Shown here piece after piece: positions 43,061 through 52,276 of a stretch of DNA of 64,000 bases. Location of the stretch: NCBI RefSeq assembly GCF_003986975.1, contig NZ_PIPO01000003.1, forward strand, positions 62,001-126,000, given 5' to 3'. The DNA is from Aliidiomarina soli (GTDB lineage Bacteria; Pseudomonadota; Gammaproteobacteria; Enterobacterales; Alteromonadaceae). How positions within the stretch are numbered: position 1 is the stretch's first letter; every line of letters begins with the position of its first letter. The notes below the pieces were generated by a model. It did no database searches. It saw only the letters and a list, made by a program, of their open reading frames with translations, and was not told the origin of the DNA. A program made the position numbers and the translations under genes.

Positions 43061-45904
43061 ATGTACAGAAATAATAAATTAGCCAGCTCTGTGCGCTACG
43101 CGCTGCTATTCGGCGCTTCTTCAACGGCGTTCGTAGGTTCGGCTATTGCACAACAAGATGGTGCAGATGTTGAGCGTATCCAGGTAACTGGTTCACGTAT
43201 TCAACGTACTGATATCGAATCAGCTAACCCAATTACAGTATTCAGTGCTGAAGATCTGGCAGCGTCAGGTCACGTTACTGTAGAAGCATTTATTCACAGC
43301 ATCCCATCCATGAGTGGTGGTATGAACGGTCGTGCAACCAACAACGGCTCTGCAGGTTTCGCATCGGCGTCACTGCGTGGTCTGGGTTCTTCACGTACTC
43401 TGATTCTTATTAACGGTCGTCGTTATGCATCAGGCGACTTGAACTCAATTCCAATGTCGTTTATCGAGCGTGTTGAAGTACTGCGTGACGGTGCATCAAC
43501 CATCTATGGTTCTGACGCAATCGCCGGTGTAGTTAACTTCATTACCCGTCGTGATTTCGAAGGCGCTGAAGTTGTAGCTCAATACGACGTAACTGGCGAA
43601 GGCGACGGCGAGACTTCTCGTGTTGGTTTCACCATTGGTAACTCAAGCAACCGTGGTAACACTGTGTTGTCACTTGAGTACTCTGAGCGTAAGCCAATCT
43701 GGCAGGGCGACCGTGACTTCTCACGTAACCCACTTGCTGAAGTTGCTATTAACGATGGCTTCCAGGTTGACGAGAATGGCGACCCGGTATTAGATGACGA
43801 TGGGGACCCGGTTCCTCAACGCGTTGGTACTGAGCGTATTATCGCTGGCTCAACCGGTAATGCATACGGTAGCTGGTCTTCACTACAAGAAGGCTCTCCA
43901 TACGCAACTGGTGGTCCATACGTAGTAGACCAGGAAACGGGTGCTGTGCGTCCATTCAGTTCTGCGCAAGGCGATGCATATAACTACGCACCAGCCTCGT
44001 ACATGGTTACTCCGCAAAAAGTATTCTCAATTAACGCCGCAGCAAACTATGACCTGACTCAGGACATTACTGCATTTTTGGAAGGTGGTTTCACTAACCG
44101 TCAGTCAGACCAGTTAATGGCAGCAGACGCTACTTTCTGGGGCGCAACCATGGTTGCTGATCACCCTGATAACCCTATCGGTGAAGATATTTCTGTATCA
44201 CGTCGTCTGTATGAAACTGGTGGTCGTAACTTCCAGCAGGACTTCTCAGACTACCGCATGGTAATGGGTCTTGAAGGCTACCTGGACAACGGTTGGGCGT
44301 GGGATGTGTCATACAACTATGCACGCTATGTCGACGCGCGTCTGGATGTTGGCCGTGCTAACCCGAACCGTTATGGTCTGATGCTTAACCCTGAAGCTTG
44401 TTTAGATGATGCTGATTGTACTGCGGCAACTGGTGGCGTTGGCTACTGGAACCCTCTGGCAGAAGACACTCTGACACCGGAAATGATCGCTTACGCATCA
44501 ATTCCGAACTCGCCTCTTATCAAAGGCACTACTAAACAGTTAATGGCTAACTTAACTGGTGATACCGGTAGCTTCGGCCTGCAAGCTGGTCCAATTGGCT
44601 GGGCAACTGGTTATGAGCGTCGCTGGCAGGAATATCAGAGCATTCCAGATGGCGGTGCTACTGTTGGTGAAATCTACTCTGTTACTGCAGCACCAAGTGA
44701 AGGTGCCTACGTAGTAGACGAGGTGTATGGTGAGTTGGCGGTTCCATTGTTAGCTGGTATGCCAGGTGTTGAGCGCTTGGATCTGTCAGCTGCAATTCGT
44801 TACACTGATTATGACTTCCTTGATTCTGACACTACTACTAAATTTGGTATTGAGTATGTGCCGGTACAGGATTTACTGATCCGTGCTACGTATGCGGACG
44901 GTTTCCGTGCGCCAGGTATCTCAGACTTGTTTGCTCCGCAGGCAGAAACCAACACTTCATACACGGATCCGTGTCTGAACTGGGGAAGCAGCTCAAACGA
45001 CAATATTCGTGCGAACTGTGCTGCTGAAGGACTGCCACAGGACTTTGAACTACCGAACAACCAATCAGCTTCAATCAGTGGTGGTAACCCGGATCTGGTA
45101 CCAGAAACTTCTACCAGCTTCACAGCCGGTTTTGTTTGGTCGCCTAGCAATATCCAGAACTTCAGTTTAGCGGTTGATTACTTCAACATTGAAATTGAAG
45201 ATGGTCTGGGTTCCGCTGACTCAACTACTATCGTTCGGGACTGCTATTCAAGTGAAAACTTCTCTAGCCCGTCGTGTGATCTGATTGAAGGCCCTGGTCA
45301 TTCAATCATTGGTCGTCCGTCACTTCCAGGTTCTGACTACCGTGCTAACGACGGTATCGTTTCTGGTATCCTGTTGACCACTGCTAACATCGCAACCTTC
45401 GAAACCTCTGGTATCGATTTCGATGCTAACTGGGCAACGGAACTTGCTGGCGGTCAACTGCGCCTGCGCTTTGACGGTACTTACCTGAACGAGTACAAGT
45501 ATCAGTCGCAATCTGGTACTGACGTACTGGACCTGGCTGGCAAGTACGCAGCGGATCCAAACTTCGGTGGCCGTCGTGCGGCGTTCTTCGACATCCGTGC
45601 TAACTTCCACGTTGGCTATGCCATGGATAACTGGGACGCGAGCTTAATCACTCGTTATCAGTCAGGTGTTGATGACCTGCGTCCAGGTGAATGGAACCTG
45701 TCTGACTCTGTTGGCAGCTACTTCTATCATGACCTGCAAGGTAGCTACTATGTTAGCGAAGGTCTGACAGTAACCGCTGGTATTCGTAACCTGTTCGACA
45801 AGCAACCTCCATATGTTACCGCGAACCAGGATATGAACACCCTGAACTCGTCGTATGACACTGCAGGTCGCTACCTATACGGTCGTGTAAACTACCGTTT
45901 CTAA
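43061..45904 (+). CDS. TonB-dependent outer-membrane receptor 1
   Basis: Outer-membrane importer energised by TonB. The 947-residue precursor has a signal peptide (cleavage after SAIA, near 30), a TonB-box-like region ERIQVTGSRIQR (near 39-50), a plug domain to about 170 (SLRGLGSSRTLILINGRRYASGD, RVEVLRDGASTIYGSDAIAGVVNFITRRDFEG), and a long barrel ending in YGRVNYRF. A Cys-containing loop, DPCLNWG to NCAAEGLP (near 640-665), and GGNPDLVPETS are shared with the two receptors at 54.6 and 57.8 kb. An acidic repeat (ENGDPVLDDDGDPV, near 237-250) resembles a calcium-binding loop. Codon use favours ggt, cgt and aac, as in highly expressed genes. The substrate is unknown. Confidence 0.92.
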   Translation: MYRNNKLASSVRYALLFGASSTAFVGSAIAQQDGADVERIQVTGSRIQRTDIESANPITVFSAEDLAASGHVTVEAFIHSIPSMSGGMNGRATNNGSAGFASASLRGLGSSRTLILINGRRYASGDLNSIPMSFIERVEVLRDGASTIYGSDAIAGVVNFITRRDFEGAEVVAQYDVTGEGDGETSRVGFTIGNSSNRGNTVLSLEYSERKPIWQGDRDFSRNPLAEVAINDGFQVDENGDPVLDDDGDPVPQRVGTERIIAGSTGNAYGSWSSLQEGSPYATGGPYVVDQETGAVRPFSSAQGDAYNYAPASYMVTPQKVFSINAAANYDLTQDITAFLEGGFTNRQSDQLMAADATFWGATMVADHPDNPIGEDISVSRRLYETGGRNFQQDFSDYRMVMGLEGYLDNGWAWDVSYNYARYVDARLDVGRANPNRYGLMLNPEACLDDADCTAATGGVGYWNPLAEDTLTPEMIAYASIPNSPLIKGTTKQLMANLTGDTGSFGLQAGPIGWATGYERRWQEYQSIPDGGATVGEIYSVTAAPSEGAYVVDEVYGELAVPLLAGMPGVERLDLSAAIRYTDYDFLDSDTTTKFGIEYVPVQDLLIRATYADGFRAPGISDLFAPQAETNTSYTDPCLNWGSSSNDNIRANCAAEGLPQDFELPNNQSASISGGNPDLVPETSTSFTAGFVWSPSNIQNFSLAVDYFNIEIEDGLGSADSTTIVRDCYSSENFSSPSCDLIEGPGHSIIGRPSLPGSDYRANDGIVSGILLTTANIATFETSGIDFDANWATELAGGQLRLRFDGTYLNEYKYQSQSGTDVLDLAGKYAADPNFGGRRAAFFDIRANFHVGYAMDNWDASLITRYQSGVDDLRPGEWNLSDSVGSYFYHDLQGSYYVSEGLTVTAGIRNLFDKQPPYVTANQDMNTLNSSYDTAGRYLYGRVNYRF

Positions 45905-45950
45905 GCAGCCTTAGGGCAAAGCTATATTTCGATGTAGTTTGCTAAGAATG

Positions 45951-45984
45951 AAAAGCCAGTCAGCTTGCTGACTGGCTTTTTTTT
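45951..45984 (+). terminator. Rho-independent terminator after receptor 1
   Basis: Arms aaaagccagtcag and ctgactggctttt (with a cttg loop) followed by an eight-T run, 47 bases after the receptor stop codon. Confidence 0.93.
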
Positions 45985-46128
45985 ATGTCTTGCCCGCCCA
46001 TAAATTATGTTGGTTATTTTTAATAAATATTGATCTTAATTAGGATGGCAGCACCGAATTTTGATACAATTTGTTAATTAATTTTTGACTATTTGTATCG
46101 GTTTGTTGATTCGCGTGGTGCCGTTCTT

Positions 46129-47673
46129 ATGCAATTAGCTCCATCTACTATCCAGCAAAGTGCACAACAGGCGTGCTATTTTCATCAGCAACAACAGTTT
46201 GCGCAGGCCTGGGCTAAATTCAGCGTTCTTCCTTATGAAGAGCTGACCCGACTGAATATTGCCGGGCAGGCAGCGGATTCTGCCTATCGGGTGGGTCAGC
46301 TGGAAGCGGCAGAAACCTTATTTAACCTAGCGTTGGTGGACCTGCGTGTACAAGATCCCCGGGCGCTTAGTTACCGGTTTAACCTCGCTCTGATTTATTT
46401 TCAATGGCAGCAGTGGACCCTTTGTATCGATGCGTTAAGCAAGGTTCAACGGGCTAACCCGGCGCACCAGCGTTCGGCGGAATTGCTAACCCAGGTAAGG
46501 CTTCTGCGGGGAACGAACAAAGACATCAAGCTTGCGCTGGTCGCGCTGAAACAGCAGCTGAAGAAAGATCCCCTCAACCGCAAAGCGCTGCAATTATGGG
46601 CGGAAACCCGCTGGTTACAGAATGAAAGCGATTGGTCTGGGCCCTACGATGTTGCGTTACAGGTGCCTGGGCACGAAACCATTCTGGTCGATTATATCCA
46701 GAAATTAACCAGTCTTAACTTACTGCAGCAGGCACAAGAAGTACTGACAAGCTATGGCGGGAAAGGCACGGAGCAAGCGTCGAGCCCTTATTATCAGTAT
46801 TGTACGGCATTGCTTTGTTATCAACAGGGTCGGCCGGTCGATGCGCAGAGCTGGTTGGCAAAGCTGCCATCAGCCTGGTTAGCCAGTTATGCGATTGGTG
46901 AACTGCGTATTAAGGTGTTATTGGCAAACGGAGAGACCGATACGGCGCTGAGGTTAGCTCGTGACCGAGTAGAGGCGTCGCCTGGGAAGCGGGTCGAGCA
47001 AGGAGACTGGGCTTTGCTGGCAACAGCGCTGAAGTTTAGTCAGTGTTACGACGAGTATCGTCGGTTATATGATTTCGACCGTTTCGTGCGGGTAATGCCG
47101 ATTGAATGCCCTCCCGGGTATGACTCGCTGGACGAATTTCATCAGTCATTGATTAGCCAGATTGATAGCCTGCACCGTGATAAGAATCATCCTTTGAACC
47201 AGTCACTACGCTCAGGATCGCAAACTCAGGGGCACCTGTTTCGTCAGGGGCTATCGGATGTAGAAGCGCTGGAAAACGCTATTCGGCAGCAATTGACGCA
47301 GTACATCGAAGACCTTGCTGACGATTCTGAACATCCATTTTTGAGCCGTAAGGCGAAAGAGATTCTGTTTACCGGGGCCTGGTCGGTGAAATTGCGTGAA
47401 CAGGGGTTCCACCAGAACCATTTTCACAATGAAGGCTGGATAAGCGGGTGCTATTACGTGCAAATCCCGAATGCAGTTGAAAAGGAAGGGCAGGGCTGGA
47501 TTAAATTTGGCCAGATAGAATCTGTCCAGACTATTACCGATACGGCCGACTTCATGGTTCGGCCGCGTGCGGGCCACGTGGTCTTTTTCCCATCATATAT
47601 GTGGCACGGCACGCAAGCATTTACCGATAACAACTTTCGGATTACGGTCGCATTTGACCTGATCCCCGGATGA
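46129..47673 (+). CDS. TPR-containing 2OG-Fe(II) oxygenase, PF13759-like
   Basis: Cytoplasmic oxygenase candidate, 514 residues. The N-terminal 300 or so residues are helical repeats resembling TPRs (QQACYFHQQQQFAQAWAKF, LAGQAADSAYRVGQLEAAE type). The C-terminal part (about 390-514) is a putative 2OG-Fe(II) dioxygenase: His433-Asn434-Glu435 gives an HxE pair, His493 lies in MWHGTQAF, and Arg504 in NFRITVAFD could hold 2-oxoglutarate. The SGCYYVQIP and AGHVVFFPSYMWH strands fit the family. The start is chosen at the internal ATG; a TTG 12 codons upstream is the alternative. It precedes a second, different oxygenase by 60 bases, so the two are co-transcribed. Confidence 0.82.
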   Translation: MQLAPSTIQQSAQQACYFHQQQQFAQAWAKFSVLPYEELTRLNIAGQAADSAYRVGQLEAAETLFNLALVDLRVQDPRALSYRFNLALIYFQWQQWTLCIDALSKVQRANPAHQRSAELLTQVRLLRGTNKDIKLALVALKQQLKKDPLNRKALQLWAETRWLQNESDWSGPYDVALQVPGHETILVDYIQKLTSLNLLQQAQEVLTSYGGKGTEQASSPYYQYCTALLCYQQGRPVDAQSWLAKLPSAWLASYAIGELRIKVLLANGETDTALRLARDRVEASPGKRVEQGDWALLATALKFSQCYDEYRRLYDFDRFVRVMPIECPPGYDSLDEFHQSLISQIDSLHRDKNHPLNQSLRSGSQTQGHLFRQGLSDVEALENAIRQQLTQYIEDLADDSEHPFLSRKAKEILFTGAWSVKLREQGFHQNHFHNEGWISGCYYVQIPNAVEKEGQGWIKFGQIESVQTITDTADFMVRPRAGHVVFFPSYMWHGTQAFTDNNFRITVAFDLIPG

Positions 47674-47733
47674 TTGAATGCAGATACTTTGAATCATTAA
47701 ATTCCTCCTTGCCAGGTAGTACGAGGTGACCTT

Positions 47734-48924
47734 ATGACAACACAACAACAGCCACCCACCGAGGAAGGCCTAAAACAACTATTACATGCGAAGGACTATG
47801 CCGCTGCGCTGCTGGTGACTGAGCGCTTACTGACGCGAAATGCAAAAGACGAGCGGTTGCTGTTAATGCTCGGGCGTTTATACGAACTAATTGAATCGAG
47901 TATGGACCCGCAGGCACTTTATACCCGGGTCGTTGATGAAGTTCCCTGCGCGTATAATACCCATCTGATGCTGGGGCGTTATTACGACAGCCGTAAAGAT
48001 GTTGAAGGCGCCTTTAAACACTATGTGTTTGCTTTGCGCACGGCCAATGGGGAAGGCTTCTGGCTCAATAGTGAGTCAACCGCTCCCTGGGCCCATAAAT
48101 TGGTTGCCCGGGCAGTTGACTATGCGGAGCAACATCGGCGAGATGTAATGGAGGGCTGGATAAGTGACCTTGAAAAGGAGTTTGGGGCCGATGAAATAGA
48201 GCGTGTAAGCAAAGGTATCCGCATGTACAGCGGCGAGATCCCGAAGGTTTATGAAGATCCACGGCAGCAGCCTGGCTTCCTCTATATCCCGGGCCTGCCG
48301 GCCAAGCCAGTGTTCGATCGCAGTGACCTCGATTTTATTGACTACTATGAATCTCAGTTTGAAACCATTAAAAGTGAACTGGATGCGCTTATTTCACAAA
48401 ATATTCATATTGAGAATTATCGTGATGAAGACAAACATGGGCTGACCGAAGGTGGGGACTGGGATGCGAAGTTTTTCTACCGCCATGGACAACGCTATGA
48501 CGATACCCATAGCCAGTGTCCGAAGACATCAGAGGTGTTAAGTAACTTACCGTTAGTGCATATAAATGATCATAGTCCCGAGGTTTGTTTTTCGGTGCTA
48601 CAACCTGGTGCTCATTTGTTACCTCATCGCGGTATTACTAACAGCCGTTCAGTGTTACATATGGGCTTGCAGATCCCGCCAAACTGCGCCTTAAATGTGG
48701 TCGATATTGAGCAGTTGAACTGGCAGCCTGGTAAAGTATTTGCCTTTGATGACAATTACTTACATGAGGCATGGAACCGAAGTGACGAAAGTCGTTACGT
48801 GTTGCTTGCTGATATCTGGAATCCGTTTCTGCGAGACAGCGAAAAAGCCGCTATCAGCAAGTTTGTGGAAACTGTTGGTATTTTGAATCGAAAGTACCCA
48901 GCGCAACCAATCTCTGCTATATAA
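47734..48924 (+). CDS. Aspartyl/asparaginyl beta-hydroxylase-like protein with helical N-terminus
   Basis: 396 residues. The C-terminal domain (about 200-390) resembles the PF05118 hydroxylases: HLLPHRGITNSRSVLHMGLQIP with His298, NWQPGKVFAFDDNYLHEAWNRSDESRYVLLADIW with His344, and an Arg (near 354) that would bind 2-oxoglutarate. The family uses two His and no carboxylate as iron ligands, as seen here. The N-terminal half (1-150) is TPR-like helices (AKDYAAALLVTERLL, DSRKDVEGAFKHYVFAL). The natural substrate is unknown: family members hydroxylate proteins or lipids such as lipid A. With the preceding PF13759-like gene it forms a two-oxygenase unit between receptor 1 and the TonB2 module. Confidence 0.85.
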   Translation: MTTQQQPPTEEGLKQLLHAKDYAAALLVTERLLTRNAKDERLLLMLGRLYELIESSMDPQALYTRVVDEVPCAYNTHLMLGRYYDSRKDVEGAFKHYVFALRTANGEGFWLNSESTAPWAHKLVARAVDYAEQHRRDVMEGWISDLEKEFGADEIERVSKGIRMYSGEIPKVYEDPRQQPGFLYIPGLPAKPVFDRSDLDFIDYYESQFETIKSELDALISQNIHIENYRDEDKHGLTEGGDWDAKFFYRHGQRYDDTHSQCPKTSEVLSNLPLVHINDHSPEVCFSVLQPGAHLLPHRGITNSRSVLHMGLQIPPNCALNVVDIEQLNWQPGKVFAFDDNYLHEAWNRSDESRYVLLADIWNPFLRDSEKAAISKFVETVGILNRKYPAQPISAI

Positions 48925-48999
48925 AGTAGCTACACTGAAGCTGTTAAAAATAGGTTAATTATGGCTCAGGTTCGCTCTGAACGGGGCCCGAATCCCCTG

Positions 49000-49028
49000 T
49001 TGACAGTATTCTCATGTCATGGGAGTAT
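49000..49028 (+). promoter_or_regulatory. Possible promoter of the DUF3450-TonB2 operon
   Basis: A consensus -35 box TTGACA (49000-49005) with a weak -10 GAGTAT 17 bases later would give a leader of about 155 bases before DUF3450. The leader includes a short hairpin, gcccttt/aagggc (49038-49055). Confidence 0.4.
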
Positions 49029-49187
49029 TCAGTTATTGCCCTTTCGCCTAAGGGCAGCTGCAAGTGTAGAAAAACGTATATTTCATCACTCACACAAACT
49101 GGGCTTCGGATGGCTCGCAAGCACCGAACTATGGTGTTTTGCGTTTCGCTCCTGAAGCATAAAGTTAAGTCAAATTGGTTGGGAACT

Positions 49188-49973
49188 ATGACCAAAGTAA
49201 TCAATAGAAGCAAAATTGCCGCCGCCGTAGTAGGTATTATGGCAGTCGCGGGCAGCGCTACAGTTGCTGCCAACGTTGACTTGTCTCGCCTGCAAGCGGA
49301 GCAAACTGAAACTCATCGCAGCTCTGCTCAGTCTCAAGAGCGCATTGATTCGCTGTTCGAACAGAGCCGTGAGCTGCTTGCCGAATATCGCGCTGTAGTT
49401 AGCCAAACTGAAGCCTTACGTGTCTACAATGACCACGTTGAGCGCTTGGTCAACGATCAGAACGAGACTATGGAGTCGTTGCAACGTCAAATCGACGGCA
49501 TCGAAGAGACTCGTCGTGGCGTGGTTCCTCTGATGTACCGTATGATTGACTCACTGGACGAGTTTGTGCAACTGGATGTTCCAATTCGTAGCGAAAATCG
49601 CGCGAATCGCGTTGAACGCCTGCGTGGAATCATGACTCAGTCTAATGTGACTGACTCTGAAAAATTCCGTCAGATCATGGAAGCCTATCAGGCAGAAATG
49701 GACTACGGTGTTGCGTTGAATGCGTATCAGGGTGATCTGGAAGTTGACGGTGAAACTATATCGGTTGATTTTTTCCACCTTGGCCGTGTTTCTTTCCTTG
49801 CACAGTCACTGGATCAGCGCAATGCATGGCGTTGGGACAACGACGCTCGTGAATGGGTTGAGTTAGACAGCAGTTATCTGAACCCGCTGACACAAGCAAT
49901 CCGTATGGCGCGTAACCAGACACAAGTCGACATCGTGCGCTTACCCGTACCAGCTCCGGAGAATGCAGAATGA
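49188..49973 (+). CDS. DUF3450 exported protein, TonB2-system associated
   Basis: Exported protein of 261 residues, first gene of the TonB2-type module. A signal peptide (N-terminal Lys/Arg residues, hydrophobic run, cleavage after SATVA, near 28) is followed by a long coiled-coil region (about 30-130, EQSRELLAEYRAVVSQTEALR, NDQNETMESLQRQIDG). A compact C-terminal part includes FFHLGRVSFLAQSLDQRNAWRWD (near 200-222). DUF3450 genes regularly precede TtpC-type proteins in Vibrio and Shewanella. The start at 49188 is favoured over far longer frames, and ggga lies just upstream. It overlaps the ttpC start (ATGA). Confidence 0.86.
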   Translation: MTKVINRSKIAAAVVGIMAVAGSATVAANVDLSRLQAEQTETHRSSAQSQERIDSLFEQSRELLAEYRAVVSQTEALRVYNDHVERLVNDQNETMESLQRQIDGIEETRRGVVPLMYRMIDSLDEFVQLDVPIRSENRANRVERLRGIMTQSNVTDSEKFRQIMEAYQAEMDYGVALNAYQGDLEVDGETISVDFFHLGRVSFLAQSLDQRNAWRWDNDAREWVELDSSYLNPLTQAIRMARNQTQVDIVRLPVPAPENAE

Positions 49974-51331
49974 AACAGGTAGTTAAGCAATTAGTATCCG
50001 CTGCAGCCGGTTTATCTCTGGTTGCCGGGTTTGCGTTCTCTGCAAGTGCGCAGGACGCAACTTCGTTGGACGATTTACTGCGCATTGTGCAGGAAAACCG
50101 TGCCTCAGCTCAGCAAATTGACCAGGAGCGCGAACGTCGTTTTATGGACGAGCGTGCTGACCGTCAGCAAATGCTGAGTCAGGCTGAAGCTCAGATGCAA
50201 CAAGAAGAAGAGCGCGGTCAACGTTTGCAGGAAGAATTCGCACAAAACGAAATCGACATTGCGAACAAAGAAACTGAACTGGATAACATGGTTGGCACCT
50301 TAGGTGAAATCTTCGGTGTTATCCGTGGTGCAGCGTCTGACACTATCGGTCGTATTTCGACTTCAGTAGTGAGCGCAGAATATCGTGGTCGTGAAGATGT
50401 ACTGGAAAGCCTGGCGGAAGCTCAGGAACTGCCAAACATCAGCGAACTGGAAGATCTGTGGATCGCGTTACTGACTGAAATGCGTGAATCTGGTCGCGTA
50501 AGCCGTTTTGAAGGTGAAGTAACCTTGCTTGAAGGTGGTACTGAAACACGTGAAATCGTCCGTGTTGGTGCGTTTAACCTGATTTCAAATGGTGAATACT
50601 TACTTTACAACGAAGACCTTGAACAGATTCAACCATTGGGTCGCCAACCAGACGGCTATATTTTAAAGGCAGCACGTGACTTCGAGAACTCCTCTGAAGG
50701 CTATGCTGGCGTCTACCTTGACCCTGCTCGTGGCGGTATCTTAAGTCTGTTGACGCAAAAAGCGACACTGTCTGAACGCTATCATGAAGGTTCAACGGTA
50801 GGTTATGCGATTACGGTTGTTTTAATAGTGGGTCTACTGATCGCTATCTATAAGCTAGTAACCTTAACCATGGCTGGTGCTCAGATTCGTTCACAGCTGA
50901 AGAATCCTGAGAGTCCAGGCAACAACCCACTGGGTCGTATCCTCACGGTTTATCACGACAATAAGAATGTTGACGTTGAAACGCTTGAACTTAAGCTCGA
51001 CGAAGCAATCTTACGTGAAACACCGAAGATTGATTCCGGCGTAGGCATTATTAAAGTGCTGGCGGCTATTTCACCGCTGATGGGTCTGTTGGGTACGGTT
51101 ATCGGTATGATCGGAACCTTCCAGTCAATTACTCTGTTTGGTACCGGTGACCCGCGTATCATGGCAGGTGATATCTCAATGGCGTTGGTTACAACTGCAT
51201 TGGGTCTGATTGCAGCGTTGCCATTGATTGTTGTGCACAGCATTGTTGCTGGCCGCGCTAAGTCGATTGTTCAGATTCTTGATGAGCAAGCTGCTGGAAT
51301 CATTGCTTCTCACGCGGAGAAGGGAGAGTAA
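49970..51331 (+). CDS. ttpC: TtpC-type MotA/TolQ/ExbB proton channel protein
   Basis: Membrane protein of 453 residues. It has a signal peptide (cleavage after SASA), then a long periplasmic coiled coil (about 30-130, including FMDERADRQQMLSQAEAQMQ), and a transmembrane helix near 277-298 (VGYAITVVLIVGLLIAIYKLV). A MotA/TolQ/ExbB domain follows (about 350-447, KVLAAISPLMGLLGTVIGMIGTFQSI and GDISMALVTTALGLIAALPLIV). This layout, an ExbB-like domain preceded by a periplasmic coiled coil, is TtpC, an essential fourth component of TonB2 systems in Vibrio. It begins inside the DUF3450 stop codon. Confidence 0.88.
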   Translation: MKQVVKQLVSAAAGLSLVAGFAFSASAQDATSLDDLLRIVQENRASAQQIDQERERRFMDERADRQQMLSQAEAQMQQEEERGQRLQEEFAQNEIDIANKETELDNMVGTLGEIFGVIRGAASDTIGRISTSVVSAEYRGREDVLESLAEAQELPNISELEDLWIALLTEMRESGRVSRFEGEVTLLEGGTETREIVRVGAFNLISNGEYLLYNEDLEQIQPLGRQPDGYILKAARDFENSSEGYAGVYLDPARGGILSLLTQKATLSERYHEGSTVGYAITVVLIVGLLIAIYKLVTLTMAGAQIRSQLKNPESPGNNPLGRILTVYHDNKNVDVETLELKLDEAILRETPKIDSGVGIIKVLAAISPLMGLLGTVIGMIGTFQSITLFGTGDPRIMAGDISMALVTTALGLIAALPLIVVHSIVAGRAKSIVQILDEQAAGIIASHAEKGE

Positions 51332-51333
51332 GC

Positions 51334-51861
51334 ATGCAATTCTACCTGATGGGGCTTTGGGAAACTGTCAGGGATTTTATTGCGACAGGTGGCGATGTTT
51401 TATACCTCGTCTTTATAGCGCTCTTAGTTATGTGGATTGTAATGATTGAGCGCTACTGGTACCTGTTTGGTGTGTTCCCGAAAGATCGGGAACGCATCAT
51501 CAAGCAGTGGGATGAGCGGAAAGATACGACATCCTGGTATGCACATAAAATCCGTGAGGCCTGGGTTTCCGAGGTTTCAGTAAAACTGAACGAACGCATG
51601 CTGTTGTTGAAAACCATGATCGTAATGTGTCCGATGATCGGACTGTTAGGCACGGTAACAGGTATGATTGCAGTATTTGAAGTTATGGCGGTACAGGGAA
51701 CGGGTAACCCTCGTTTGATGGCCGGCGGTATTTCAATGGCAACCATCCCAACAATGGCTGGAATGGTGGCGGCATTGTCCGGAATGTTCTTTGCTTCTCG
51801 TCTCGATGCACGTATTCGTCGCGAGCAGGACAAACTGCTAGACAGCTTGCCACATCACTAA
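51334..51861 (+). CDS. exbB2: ExbB-type proton channel subunit of the TonB2 system
   Basis: 175-residue MotA/TolQ/ExbB protein with three hydrophobic segments: near 20-40, TMIVMCPMIGLLGTVTGMIAVFEVM near 90-115, and GGISMATIPTMAGMVAALSGMFFA near 130-153. It forms the proton channel with ExbD2 and energises TonB2. The size is short, like other ExbB2 proteins (ExbB1 has about 240). It lies 2 bases after ttpC and 12 before exbD2. It and the TtpC C-terminal domain carry similar LMGLLGT/MIGLLGT motifs, evidence that the two are paralogues. Confidence 0.9.
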   Translation: MQFYLMGLWETVRDFIATGGDVLYLVFIALLVMWIVMIERYWYLFGVFPKDRERIIKQWDERKDTTSWYAHKIREAWVSEVSVKLNERMLLLKTMIVMCPMIGLLGTVTGMIAVFEVMAVQGTGNPRLMAGGISMATIPTMAGMVAALSGMFFASRLDARIRREQDKLLDSLPHH

Positions 51862-51873
51862 GAGAGAAGAATT

Positions 51874-52275
51874 ATGGCACGTAATCGTTTACGCGTTGAA
51901 GAAGAAGCCGAAGCGGATATGACTCCGATGCTGGACATCGTATTCATCATGCTGATCTTCTTTATCGTAACAACTTCGTTTGTGAAGGAAGCCGGTATTG
52001 ACGTAAACCGTCCGGAAGCCTCGCAAGCTTCAGACAAGCCCTCGGCAAACATCTTCATTGCTATTCGTGAGAATGGTGAAGTGTGGATGGACCGTCGAAT
52101 GGTCGACGTCGAACGTGTTGCAGCTAACCTTGAACGCCTTTTGGCGGAGCAACCAACCGATATGGTGGTTATTCAGGCTGATGAAGGGGCGCGTCATGGT
52201 GTTGTAGTACAGGTGATGGACCAAGTTAAAGAAGCTGGCATTGCTCAAATTTCGATAGCAGCGGAGAACGACTAA
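51874..52275 (+). CDS. exbD2: ExbD-type subunit of the TonB2 system
   Basis: 133-residue protein with one transmembrane helix (residues 17-38, DMTPMLDIVFIMLIFFIVTTS) carrying Asp21, the conserved proton-translocating residue. A periplasmic domain follows, ending with VQVMDQVKEAGIAQISIA. Gene spacing (12 bases after exbB2, 1 before tonB2) and order exbB2-exbD2-tonB2 support the module. Confidence 0.93.
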   Translation: MARNRLRVEEEAEADMTPMLDIVFIMLIFFIVTTSFVKEAGIDVNRPEASQASDKPSANIFIAIRENGEVWMDRRMVDVERVAANLERLLAEQPTDMVVIQADEGARHGVVVQVMDQVKEAGIAQISIAAEND

Positions 52276-52276
52276 T

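Noticed and set aside
48961-49155. 64-residue open frame upstream of DUF3450
   Set aside because: It overlaps the predicted promoter and hairpins, has no ribosome binding site and no recognisable domain.
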